Assembly (NCBI GenBank): GCA_038117225.1 | Contig: JAYOFM010000012.1 | Span: forward strand, 1 to 42,527 | DNA: 42,527 bases | Direction: 5' to 3' | From: JAYOFM01 sp038117225 | Lineage (GTDB): Bacteria; Pseudomonadota; Alphaproteobacteria; Rhodospirillales; Casp-alpha2 | Shown: one piece after another, positions 26,017 to 33,353 of the stretch | Position numbering within the stretch: the first letter of the stretch is position 1 | Layout: each line of letters begins with the position of its first letter | Translations under genes and position numbers: made by a program | Notes under the pieces: generated by a model | The model's database searches: none | Told to the model about the DNA's origin: nothing | Seen by the model: the letters and a program-made list of their open reading frames with translations, nothing else

Positions 26017-26363
26017 ATTTGAAACTGATTGTCGCCCTGGTTTCCGATGAAATTACGGGTACCGTGGTCGATGCGGCCCGCGACGCCGGGGCAACCGGCG
26101 CGACGGTCATCAATTCGGCCCGTGGCGAGGGCCTGAAACCGGAAAAGACCTTTTTGGGCCTAGAACTGACCGCGCAGCGTGACCTGTTGATGTTCCTGGT
26201 CGCCGAACCGAAGGCGCGTGATATTCTGGAAACCATCGCCAAGGCGGCCCGGTTTGACGAGGAACCGGGGTCGGGCATTGCCTTTCAAGTTGCGATCGAG
26301 GATGCCGTTGGCATGAAATCGCAGAGCCAGAAGATTCTCGAAGAGATCGAGGAGGCCTTATGA
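26013..26363 (+). CDS. PII-like signalling protein
   Basis: This 116-residue protein looks like a member of the PII superfamily, trimeric proteins that bind ATP, ADP or other adenylates. The first strand is MNLKLIVALVSDE. A short T-loop-like stretch (SARGEGLKPEKTFLGLEL) replaces the long PII T-loop and has no uridylylated Tyr. The segment PGSGIAFQVAIEDAVG near 90 matches the B-loop and following strand of PII (GxGKIFV in GlnB). It is not GlnB or GlnK. Embedded between two membrane subunits and a CBS protein with 4-base overlaps on both sides, it probably senses a nucleotide and controls the transporter. That role is inferred from position. Confidence 0.8.
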   Translation: MNLKLIVALVSDEITGTVVDAARDAGATGATVINSARGEGLKPEKTFLGLELTAQRDLLMFLVAEPKARDILETIAKAARFDEEPGSGIAFQVAIEDAVGMKSQSQKILEEIEEAL

Positions 26364-26764
26364 GCGACAAGAAAATCGTCCGCGTCAGCGATGTGATGAC
26401 GCCCGACGTCACGATTATCGCGCGTACCGCGACGGTGCGCGAAGCGGTCGCGGAAATGCGCAAGCGTGGCACGAGTTCCGTCGTCATCGACCGTCGCGAC
26501 GAAGAGGACGAGTTCGGTCTGCTGGCCGTCGCCGATATCGCTCGCGACGTCATCGGCAATGATTTGTCGCCGGATCGCGTCAACGTCTACGAAGTCATGT
26601 CGAAACCGGTGTTGACGTTGCCGGCGGAAATGAACGTTGTCTATGCCGTGCGAATGCTGACGCGGTTTAAGTTGACCCGGGCCTTGGTCATCGATCACCA
26701 GCGCCACCCCGTCGGCATCGTCACGTTGCGTGATATGGTGTTGCGGCATATCGAGGATGAGTGA
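26360..26764 (+). CDS. Stand-alone two-CBS-domain protein
   Basis: This 134-residue protein consists almost entirely of a CBS pair. The first motif is VSDVMTPDVTIIARTATVREAVAEM with GTSSVVIDR; the second is VYEVMSKPVLTLPAEMNVVYAVRMLTRFKLTRALVID with HPVGIVTLRDMV (described by parts). CBS pairs bind AMP, ATP or SAM and act as energy or ionic-strength sensors on channels and enzymes. Its start overlaps the PII-like stop (ATGA) and its last 8 bases overlap the next gene. The gap between the two motifs contains an unusual acidic insertion (RRDEEDEFGLLAVADIARDV). It is likely a second regulatory subunit of the DUF1538 transporter. Confidence 0.88.
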   Translation: MSDKKIVRVSDVMTPDVTIIARTATVREAVAEMRKRGTSSVVIDRRDEEDEFGLLAVADIARDVIGNDLSPDRVNVYEVMSKPVLTLPAEMNVVYAVRMLTRFKLTRALVIDHQRHPVGIVTLRDMVLRHIEDE

Positions 26765-27482
26765 ACGCACCCCCGCGTGGGAGGCTCGCCAATTGCTCCG
26801 GCGAGGGCGCGCGGGCACGCTGGCGACAGTGTTGGGGCGTGACGGTGGTTGGCCTTACGCCGCCATGACCGCTTTCGCGCCGGATCAGGACGCCAGCCCC
26901 TTGTTCTTGCTCTCTACGCTGTCCGACCATACCCGCAATCTGGCCGATGATCCGCGCGCCTCGTTTCTGGTCGCCGAGGTCGCGGGCCGGCGTAATCCAC
27001 AAACGGGGCCGCGTCTGACCTTGCAGGGAACGGTTCGCCCGGCGCGGGATGCGATGGCCGCCCGGCGCTATCTTGCCCGCCATCCGGATGCCGAACGCTA
27101 CGCTGGTTTCGGTGATTTCGGCTTCTATCGCATGAAGATCGACAAGGCGCACTACGTCGGTGGATTTGCCCGCGCCCATTGGCTGCCGGCCCGCCGATTG
27201 ATGATTCCCGCCGCCGCCGCCAAGGCCTTGACGGCAGCCGAAGTGGTCATCTGCCGACACATGAATGACGATCACGCCGACACCATCAATCTTTATGCCC
27301 GGGTCCTGTTGGGGCGTCGCGGCAGTGGATGGCGCATGACCGGCGTCGATGCGGATGGCGCCGATCTCAGGCTTGGCGGACGCTTCGCCCGGTTGCCCTT
27401 CCCCGAGCCCGTCATGGATAGCGGCGGCATTCGCGCGGTGCTGGTTGAATTGGCCGCGGTGGCGCGGCGCCGTTCCGCCTGA
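26757..27482 (+). CDS. HugZ-like split-barrel FMN/heme protein with C-terminal DUF2470 domain
   Basis: This 241-residue protein has an N-terminal pyridoxamine-phosphate-oxidase-like split barrel (LATVLGRDGGWPYAAMTAF, then PLFLLSTLSDHTRNLADDP and GPRLTLQGTVRPA). The C-terminal domain has VVICRHMNDDHADTINLYAR near 165. The HMNDDH motif matches the heme-ligating region of HugZ/HutZ heme-degrading enzymes. It could degrade heme or handle a flavin/heme cofactor. The ATG at 26757 overlaps the CBS gene by 8 bases, so it is translated with the DUF1538-PII-CBS set, and a terminator follows. The functional link to that set is unknown. Confidence 0.82.
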   Translation: MSERTPAWEARQLLRRGRAGTLATVLGRDGGWPYAAMTAFAPDQDASPLFLLSTLSDHTRNLADDPRASFLVAEVAGRRNPQTGPRLTLQGTVRPARDAMAARRYLARHPDAERYAGFGDFGFYRMKIDKAHYVGGFARAHWLPARRLMIPAAAAKALTAAEVVICRHMNDDHADTINLYARVLLGRRGSGWRMTGVDADGADLRLGGRFARLPFPEPVMDSGGIRAVLVELAAVARRRSA

Positions 27483-27488
27483 ACGACA

Positions 27489-27520
27489 AAGGCCGATCCG
27501 TCCGGGATCGGCCTTCTATC
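27489..27520 (+). terminator. Bidirectional terminator between the HugZ-like gene and pckA
   Basis: AAGGCCGATCC (27489-27499) pairs perfectly with GGATCGGCCTT (27505-27515) around a GTCCG loop. The stem is flanked by a short A-run on the left and T on the right, so it can serve both the plus-strand operon and the minus-strand pckA gene that converge here. Confidence 0.85.
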
Positions 27521-27543
27521 AACGCATTGATGATCCTATCGAG

Positions 27544-29379
27544 TTAGCTCGCGAGGCTCCAAACTTCCGGCGCGTCGCTCGCTCGATCGGCGAGTTTCTG
27601 GCGTTCTGTCTCAAGCTCTGGCGGTAGCGTGTTGCCAAACTGCGCGAAGTGCGCCTTGATCGCTTCGGCCTCATTCGTCGCGCCGTCCTTGGAGATATCG
27701 GTAATGGAGCGAAACTGATCCTCGCTGAAATCGAGCCCCGACCACGTGATGTCCCCGTGGTTCGGCATCAGGCCGAAGGGGCTTTCGGCGGCATCGGCAC
27801 GGCCGTGCACGCGGTCGACGATCCATTTTAGAACACGGGTGTTTTCGCCAAAACCGGGCCAGATGAACTTGCCGTTTTCGTCCTTGCGGAACCAGTTGAC
27901 GCGGAAGATGCGCGGCAATTTCACGTCGTCACGCCGGCCCATGGCGACCCAGTGTTGCCAGTATTTGCCCATGTTGTAACCGCAGAATGGCAGCATGGCG
28001 AAGGGATCGCGGCGGATTGCCGCCTGGCCGATGGCGGCGGCGGTAGCCTCGGAGCCCATGGTCGCGGCCATGAAGACGCCGTGATTCCAATCGAAGCTTT
28101 CATAGACCAGCGGAAAGGTCTCCGAAAGCCGGCCACCAAACAGAAAGGCTGAAATAGGCACCCCCGCCGGATCTTCCCAGGCCGGGTCGATGCTTGGACA
28201 TTGGCCCGCCGGCGCCGTGAAACGGCTGTTCGGATGGGCGCCCGGGGTGCCGCTGTCCGGCGTCCACTCGTTGCCTTGCCAATCGATGCCGTGAGCCGGC
28301 GGATCGCCGTCCATGCCTTCCCACCAGGTATCGCCGTCGTCGGTGAGCAATGTATTGGTGAAGATGCAATTGGCCTTCAGGGTTTCCATGGCGGACGGAT
28401 TCGACTGGTGGGAGGTACCCGGAGCGACGCCGAAGAAACCGTATTCCGGATTGATGGCCCGCAAGGTGCCGTCCGGTGACGGCTTGATCCAGGCGATATC
28501 GTCGCCGACGGTCCAGGCCTTCCAGCCGTCCATGCCGGCGGGCGGAATGATCATCGCCAGATTGGTCTTGCCGCAGGCACTGGGGAACGCCGCCGCGAGG
28601 TAGGTCTTTTCCCCTTCTGGGCTTTCCAGGCCGAGGATCAGCATATGCTCGGCGAGCCAGCCTTCGTCGCGCGCCATCGCCGACGCGATGCGCAGGGCCA
28701 GACACTTCTTGCCCAGCAAGGCATTGCCGCCATAGCCAGAGCCATAGGACCAGATCTCCCGACTTTCCGGGAACTGCACGATGTACTTGTTGTCGATGCT
28801 GTCCTGGCACGGCCACGCCACGTCTTGCTCGCCCGGTTGCAGCGGTGCGCCGACGGAATGCATGCACGGGATGAAGTCTCCGTCATCGCCGAGAACATCG
28901 AGCACCTGCTGCCCCATGCGGGTCATGATGCGCTGGTTGACCACGACATAAGGGGAGTCACTGATCTGCACACCGATGTAGGCGATGGGAGAACCCAACG
29001 GTCCCATGCTGAATGGCACCACGTACATGGTGCGCCCGCGCATGCAGCCATCGAACAGGCCGTTCAAGGTCGCGCGCATTTCGTCCGGTGGCGCCCAATT
29101 GTTGGTCGGGCCGGCTTCTTCCTTGGTGGCGGCGCAGATGAAAGTGCGATTTTCGACACGGGCAACATCACTCGGGTGCGACCGCGCCAGATAGCTGTTC
29201 GGCCGTTTTTCTTCGTTGAGCTTGATGAAACTGCCAGCGTCCACCAGGACCTGACACAGCCGGTCGTATTCTTCCTGGCTGCCATCGCACCAGTCGATGT
29301 CCTCGGGTTTGCACAGCGCCGCCATTTGGTCGACCCAGGTAATGAGTTTCTGATTACGGGTTCGCTCGGTGGCGGACAT
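27544..29379 (-). CDS. pckA: Phosphoenolpyruvate carboxykinase (GTP)
   Basis: PEPCK converts oxaloacetate to PEP in gluconeogenesis. The 611-residue length and the kinase loop FPSACGKTNLAMIIPP near 268, with the reactive Cys before GKT, mark the GTP-dependent family (EC 4.1.1.32), not the ATP family of about 540 residues. Other GTP-type signatures include RTMYVVPFSMGPLGSP (PEP/oxaloacetate binding), YGGNALLGKKCLALRIAS and NWFRKDENGKFIWPGFGEN. GGGGAGA lies nine bases upstream of the ATG. In rhizobia the pckA next to chvI is, as I recall, the ATP type, so the enzyme at this position appears to be a non-homologous replacement. Confidence 0.96.
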   Translation of the reverse strand: MSATERTRNQKLITWVDQMAALCKPEDIDWCDGSQEEYDRLCQVLVDAGSFIKLNEEKRPNSYLARSHPSDVARVENRTFICAATKEEAGPTNNWAPPDEMRATLNGLFDGCMRGRTMYVVPFSMGPLGSPIAYIGVQISDSPYVVVNQRIMTRMGQQVLDVLGDDGDFIPCMHSVGAPLQPGEQDVAWPCQDSIDNKYIVQFPESREIWSYGSGYGGNALLGKKCLALRIASAMARDEGWLAEHMLILGLESPEGEKTYLAAAFPSACGKTNLAMIIPPAGMDGWKAWTVGDDIAWIKPSPDGTLRAINPEYGFFGVAPGTSHQSNPSAMETLKANCIFTNTLLTDDGDTWWEGMDGDPPAHGIDWQGNEWTPDSGTPGAHPNSRFTAPAGQCPSIDPAWEDPAGVPISAFLFGGRLSETFPLVYESFDWNHGVFMAATMGSEATAAAIGQAAIRRDPFAMLPFCGYNMGKYWQHWVAMGRRDDVKLPRIFRVNWFRKDENGKFIWPGFGENTRVLKWIVDRVHGRADAAESPFGLMPNHGDITWSGLDFSEDQFRSITDISKDGATNEAEAIKAHFAQFGNTLPPELETERQKLADRASDAPEVWSLAS

Positions 29380-29604
29380 TTAATCGCGTCTCCCCTGATC
29401 AAGCATTTCGCGTTGTCGGAGGCGCTTTCCGGGGCGCCTTCAGTCCATGGTTCCTGAATCCGGCGGCGCTTTCAAGGACCATCCACCCGGCCCGCTGTCA
29501 CTTTGGCGGCTGGCGAACGGTCAAGGGGCGTGCCGGAAGCCGCAGGGTGTGCCCAATCCTTCAGCAGGATGCAAGACGATATGAGACTTTACGTGGGAAA
29601 ATAT

Positions 29605-29625
29605 TGAGAATGAGTTGCATTCTCA
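29605..29625. promoter_or_regulatory. Fur-box-like inverted repeat
   Basis: TGAGAATG and CATTCTCA form a perfect 8-base inverted repeat separated by AGTTG. The sequence resembles Fur boxes of the GAGAATGATTCTCATT type. It overlaps the -35 box of the candidate promoter at 29615-29643, the position expected for repression of the gene at 29707. Confidence 0.6.
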
Positions 29626-29643
29626 TGTTAGTTGAATTAATGT
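29615..29643 (+). promoter_or_regulatory. Candidate promoter of the orphan gene
   Basis: TTGCAT at 29615-29620 and TAATGT at 29638-29643 are separated by 17 bases. The -35 box lies inside the inverted repeat, so the putative regulator would compete with RNA polymerase. The match to consensus is moderate. Confidence 0.4.
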
Positions 29644-29706
29644 TTGTCGATATGAGAACCCTCGCCGCCATGATGGTGGCACGCGTCAGATCGGAGATTG
29701 GGATTG

Positions 29707-30213
29707 ATGAGCTTCAATTCAGCAAGTGTATGGGCGACTTGGCTGGCACCCCAGGCACGGTTCGATTTCAGTTTTCCAGAGCGGCTTATGGTTGGCAGCA
29801 TGCGGCTATGGCTGAGCGGTGAGACCGGTTGGCGCATCGCCGCCGCCGAGATCGTGCGAACGTTCGGCGTGGCCCAGGGCGAGGCCGTCGCGGCAAATAT
29901 GGCGGCGATGTTCGAGGCACTGGATCAGGGGGCCCGGCGGGATTTCCTGATTTTCCCCCCAGCATGTGACAAGGTCAGCACCGATGAACGCGCGTTGGTG
30001 GTCGCACTTGCCGCTTATCAACGTAACCTGACGAATTGGGCCGACGCCGTCGTAAATTGGTTGGTTCGAGCCAGTTGGCATGACGTGGCCGCCGGCCGAT
30101 GTCGGGCAACGGCGCAGTTATGCGAAGATCATGGCCTGACCTTCAATATCCGGCACAGTCGCGCACGCGCGACCAGGGCGGCCAACGGACAGATCCGGCG
30201 TGTCGCCGTCTAG
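29707..30213 (+). CDS. Protein of unknown function behind a Fur-like box
   Basis: I do not recognise this 168-residue protein. It has no signal peptide or membrane span. The N-terminal part has many aromatic residues (WATWLAPQARFDFSFPERL) and the middle is helical (AAEIVRTFGVAQGEAVAAN, then NMAAMFEALDQGARRDFL). Two Cys (in PPACDKVST and AGRCRATAQLCEDHG, three counting the latter pair) and several His lie in the C-terminal half. The C-terminus is basic (HSRARATRAANGQIRRV). The ATG at 29707 has GGAG ten bases upstream; an in-frame TTG at 29698 is less likely. It stands alone, converging with the channel gene, and the upstream palindrome suggests iron control. Coding status is supported by length, codon use and promoter. 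Confidence 0.65.
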   Translation: MSFNSASVWATWLAPQARFDFSFPERLMVGSMRLWLSGETGWRIAAAEIVRTFGVAQGEAVAANMAAMFEALDQGARRDFLIFPPACDKVSTDERALVVALAAYQRNLTNWADAVVNWLVRASWHDVAAGRCRATAQLCEDHGLTFNIRHSRARATRAANGQIRRVAV

Positions 30214-30222
30214 CGGAACCGT

Positions 30223-31203
30223 TTAGCCGAACTTGCCCATGCGTGGGCGTCCGTGGCCGGTATTCAGCGGCTTGCCGCAATGGGGGCAGTGCTGTTGCAT
30301 CTGTTCTCGTCGGCGTTCCAGCTGGCGCAGAATGGCGGCCGCTTCGCGGCCCGACAGCCCGGTCGCTTCCTGGGCGATGCGGAGTTGTTTTTCTTCCGAT
30401 TCATCGATTTCGCCGTCAGAGAGAGCATCCAGCACCAGATTCTCAAACTCGGTGCGGCGGCGTTGCAAGGCTTCGGAGAAGCCTGATGCCAACAGGCCGG
30501 CCGGCAGTGCCACCATACCGACGCTGATAATGCCGATCACGGTTGCCATGATGCGGCCCGCGGCCGTGTGCGGCACCACATCGCCATAACCGATCGTGGT
30601 CATGGTGACGACGGCCCACCAAAGCGCCGCCGGGATGGAGCCGAAGGCTTCCGGCTGCGCTTCGCGTTCGGCCAGATAGGAAAGACCGCCGGCCATGACA
30701 ATCAGCAGAATCAGCACGAACAATGCCGCGCCGATGTTTCGGGCTTCATCGCGCAGTACATTCATTAACAACGTCATCGAGGACGAATAGCGGGTCAGCC
30801 GGAAGATCCGGAGCAGCCGGAGGGCACGCAGCATCCGCAGATCGACGGCAAGCAGGGTCGGGAAATAGAACGGTAGAATGACCAGCAAATCGAGCACCGC
30901 CATCGGCGTCAGCATGAAGCGCAGGCGCCCGAGAATCGGACCATTATACCCAGGAACCTCCCGCTCGATCGCCGACCACAACCGGGCCAGATATTCGACC
31001 GTGAAGACGGATACCGAAAATACCTCGAAGGTCCAAAAGAATTCTCGGTAGCGAGCTTCCACCTCAGGCACGGATTCAAAAATCACACAGAGCACATTGG
31101 CCGTGATCAATGCCATCAGCGCATAGTCGACGAAACGGCTGGCGGCGTCGGTGCCGGTGCCCGCGTCCAACAGCTCGTAGGTGCGTCTGCGAAGTGAATT
31201 CAT
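30223..31203 (-). CDS. Voltage-gated potassium-channel-like ion transporter
   Basis: This 326-residue protein is a six-span cation channel of the Kv/KvAP superfamily. Span S4 carries regularly spaced Arg (MLRALRLLRIFRLTRYSSS). The pore has the K+ selectivity filter TMTTIGYGDVVPH near 200, followed by S6 (GRIMATVIGIISVGMVALPA). The cytoplasmic tail is unusual: EFENLVLDALSDGEIDESEEKQL resembles the acidic loop of TerB-like or EF-hand domains (given by its parts), followed by a helical stretch and a terminal CPHCGKPL metal-binding-like motif. The ATG at 31203 is chosen over a TTG three codons earlier. It would move K+ across the inner membrane; gating is unknown. Confidence 0.88.
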   Translation of the reverse strand: MNSLRRRTYELLDAGTGTDAASRFVDYALMALITANVLCVIFESVPEVEARYREFFWTFEVFSVSVFTVEYLARLWSAIEREVPGYNGPILGRLRFMLTPMAVLDLLVILPFYFPTLLAVDLRMLRALRLLRIFRLTRYSSSMTLLMNVLRDEARNIGAALFVLILLIVMAGGLSYLAEREAQPEAFGSIPAALWWAVVTMTTIGYGDVVPHTAAGRIMATVIGIISVGMVALPAGLLASGFSEALQRRRTEFENLVLDALSDGEIDESEEKQLRIAQEATGLSGREAAAILRQLERRREQMQQHCPHCGKPLNTGHGRPRMGKFG

Positions 31204-31262
31204 AATCCGCAAACCTAGCGTCCATCGACTATCACCGCCAAGCGCAAAGAGGTGTCAGAGTG

Positions 31263-31673
31263 TTATGGCACTGAACTGGATTGTTTTTTCGCATTGTCAC
31301 CACCCCACAGCGCGGCGACGGCGAGCAACAGCCAGCCGGCAATGAAGGCGATGCCGCCGGCCGGTGCCGCGCCGGCGACCGGCACGTCTCCGGTGGCCCC
31401 GAATATATAAAGCGTGCCCGAGAATAGCAGGGTACCGAGGACGAAGAACGTAGCGGCGCCAAGCGCCCAACGCCGCCGGCTGCCGCTGCTCTCGGACAGC
31501 CACGCCGCGGCCAGCAGCGCCAGCGCGTGCCACATCTGATATTGCACGCCGGTCATGAAGGCCTCGCGGGCGACATCGTCCGCATCCAGTCCATGATGCC
31601 CGTAGGCCCCGGCGGCGACGGCGATTGCGCCGCTGAAACCGGCGGCCAACAAGGGCAGATTGACGCGGGTCAT
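31263..31673 (-). CDS. DUF423 family membrane protein
   Basis: This 136-residue protein has four membrane spans. The conserved N-terminal block GAYGHHGL(D), then GVQYQMWHALALL with its His, and the C-terminal PAGGIAFIAGWLLLA are the DUF423 (YgdD) signature. The function of this family is not established. Its start overlaps the stop of the dehydrogenase-like gene (ATGA), so it is the last gene of a three-gene operon. The polar tail (GGDNAKKQSSSVP) is cytoplasmic or periplasmic; the topology is not obvious. Confidence 0.9.
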   Translation of the reverse strand: MTRVNLPLLAAGFSGAIAVAAGAYGHHGLDADDVAREAFMTGVQYQMWHALALLAAAWLSESSGSRRRWALGAATFFVLGTLLFSGTLYIFGATGDVPVAGAAPAGGIAFIAGWLLLAVAALWGGDNAKKQSSSVP

Positions 31674-32524
31674 GGGTCCTGGCCGTCGTCGAATTTCAAA
31701 TCGAGCGGCGACAACTCACGCAGGCCGTCAAGCAGCGCGGTCTCGAATGCGGGCACATTGTCGAAATCGCCGTCGCAGATGGCGTCGAGATAACTCAGGA
31801 TGTCCTTCTCCAGAATACCGATGGTGTTGTTGGGCGCGTAACCCTGGGGCGCCCAATCGATGTTGGCGATGTTATCGCCATACCAGGTGGCGCCGGAGCT
31901 GCTGCGCATGACCGCCAGCAACCGGTTCCGGTCGAGTCCGAGGGCTTGGGCGGATCGCAGCGCCCTGCGCACCGCCAACACGCCGGTGGCACCGACGAAA
32001 TTGTTGACGACCTTGCAGGTCATGCCGGTGCCGAGCTCGCCCAGACGATGGACCTCTCGTCCCATGGCTTGAAAGGCCGGCATCAGGGTATCGATGACCG
32101 CGTCCTCGCCGCCGACCATGAAGGTCAGCGTGCCATCGGCGGCGCGATAGGGTGCTCCGGACATCGGCGCATCGACCAGATGGGTGCCGGCAGGTAGGCG
32201 CGGCCGCAACTCTTCGAGGATGCGCGGCGACAAGGTCGAACTGACGATCAGTGTAGTCGGCGCGGTTTCGACGGTGAAGATGCCTTGGACGTCGAAGCAC
32301 ATGTCCAGCGTCTGGCGCCGGTCGCGTACCACCGAGATAACGACGTCGACCCGTGCCGCGAATGTTGCCGGATCCGTTACCATGCGCGGCGCAAATTTGC
32401 CGAAGTCGTTGACCGGGCGAACATCGAGGCCCCAGACCTCGAATCCAGCGCCCGCCAACCGCCGTGCCATGGGTAAACCCATGGCGCCACATCCGGCGAC
32501 GCCGAAAACCGGGTCAGCCGTCAC
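31670..32524 (-). CDS. NAD(P)-dependent 3-hydroxyisobutyrate dehydrogenase-family oxidoreductase
   Basis: This 284-residue beta-hydroxyacid dehydrogenase has the Rossmann loop GVAGCGAMGLPMARRL at 8-23. The substrate loop LVDAPMSGAPYRAADGTL follows near 120, and the catalytic Lys lies in GMTCKVVNNFVGA near 170. These match 3-hydroxyisobutyrate, tartronate-semialdehyde and related dehydrogenases; the substrate cannot be read from the sequence. The start is a GTG at 32524, which overlaps the upstream hydrolase gene by 11 bases; the frame is open upstream, but only inside that gene. Typical family length is 290, which supports the start. Confidence 0.88.
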   Translation of the reverse strand: MTADPVFGVAGCGAMGLPMARRLAGAGFEVWGLDVRPVNDFGKFAPRMVTDPATFAARVDVVISVVRDRRQTLDMCFDVQGIFTVETAPTTLIVSSTLSPRILEELRPRLPAGTHLVDAPMSGAPYRAADGTLTFMVGGEDAVIDTLMPAFQAMGREVHRLGELGTGMTCKVVNNFVGATGVLAVRRALRSAQALGLDRNRLLAVMRSSSGATWYGDNIANIDWAPQGYAPNNTIGILEKDILSYLDAICDGDFDNVPAFETALLDGLRELSPLDLKFDDGQDP

Positions 32525-33254
32525 GGCGTTCGGCCGCCGCCGTGACGAAGGCGCGGAACAGGGCGAGGTGCGGGCTGGCGTCGTCGAGAAAAAATTCCGG
32601 ATGCCATTGGACGCCGAGGCAGAATGTCTGATCCGGCAATTCGATGCCTTCGACGATTCCGTCCGGTGCGCGGGCGTTGATGACGATGCCATCAGTGGCA
32701 TCCCGCAGGGCTTCCTTGTGGGCCGTATTCACCGCCATCTCGCCGACGCCCACAATGCGGTGCAATAGCGTTCCTGGGGTTATGGCCACGGTATGCGCGA
32801 TCTCTTCCGCCGGGCGGCCATTCAAATGATCGATGTTGGTTCCCGGATCGTCACCAATGTCCGCGTAAAGGGTGCATCCCTTGGTTGCGGCGATCACCTG
32901 CATGCCGGCGCAGATGCCGAAAAACGGCATATCTCTGTCCATGGCCGCCCGCGTGAGGTCGACTTCGAAACGGTGGCGCGGGTGGACGGTTTCATCGGGG
33001 CTTTCGTCGCGGCCATAAAGCCGCGATGGAAATGGATAGAAACCACCTGGCACAATCAGGCCGTCACAGCGGTTCAGGTAGTCGTCGCGCGCCTCGTCCA
33101 GATAGGGCAGGGCCACCGGCAGACCGCCGGCCTTCAGCACCGCATCGAAGTACCCGCAGCGCAGCGCGTAATGGGGCCGCGAAGAAAAACTGCCCGATGC
33201 CTCATAATCCATGATGACGCCGATTAGGGGCCGGGTCGTTGCGCCATCCGCCAT
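32514..33254 (-). CDS. Class I glutamine amidotransferase-like hydrolase (peptidase C26, PuuD-like)
   Basis: This 246-residue protein belongs to the gamma-glutamyl-gamma-aminobutyrate hydrolase family. The nucleophile Cys lies in FFGICAGMQVIA near 114, and the catalytic His-Glu in GVQWHPEFF near 218. N-terminal RPLIGVIMD and the middle GLIVPGGFYPFPSRLYG are also typical. PuuD releases GABA from gamma-glutamyl-GABA in putrescine breakdown, but no other puu genes are nearby, so another gamma-glutamyl substrate is equally possible. It is first in the operon with the dehydrogenase-like and DUF423 genes. A divergent gap of 99 bases separates it from the rRNA methyltransferase; nothing distinctive was seen in that gap. 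Confidence 0.9.
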   Translation of the reverse strand: MADGATTRPLIGVIMDYEASGSFSSRPHYALRCGYFDAVLKAGGLPVALPYLDEARDDYLNRCDGLIVPGGFYPFPSRLYGRDESPDETVHPRHRFEVDLTRAAMDRDMPFFGICAGMQVIAATKGCTLYADIGDDPGTNIDHLNGRPAEEIAHTVAITPGTLLHRIVGVGEMAVNTAHKEALRDATDGIVINARAPDGIVEGIELPDQTFCLGVQWHPEFFLDDASPHLALFRAFVTAAAERRDG

Positions 33255-33353
33255 CGGGTGTTCTCCTGTTCCAATGCGGGCATTCTAGCAACTCCGCGAT
33301 TCGAGGGGAACGGATGCTTGCGTTTTGTCGGACGGCATGTCGATATCCGCGCC

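Larger units (their letters stand above)
29380..29706. other. Intergenic region between divergent pckA and orphan gene
   Basis: This 327-base stretch carries the upstream regions of pckA (left) and of the gene at 29707 (right). The left two thirds show nothing recognisable. The right third is more AT-rich than its surroundings and holds the palindrome and promoter described separately. No RNA gene or small coding region could be supported. Confidence 0.6.

Noticed and set aside
29547..29822. Alternative plus-strand coding frame across the palindrome
   Set aside because: It overlaps the promoter and the better-supported gene at 29707 and shows no recognisable sequence.
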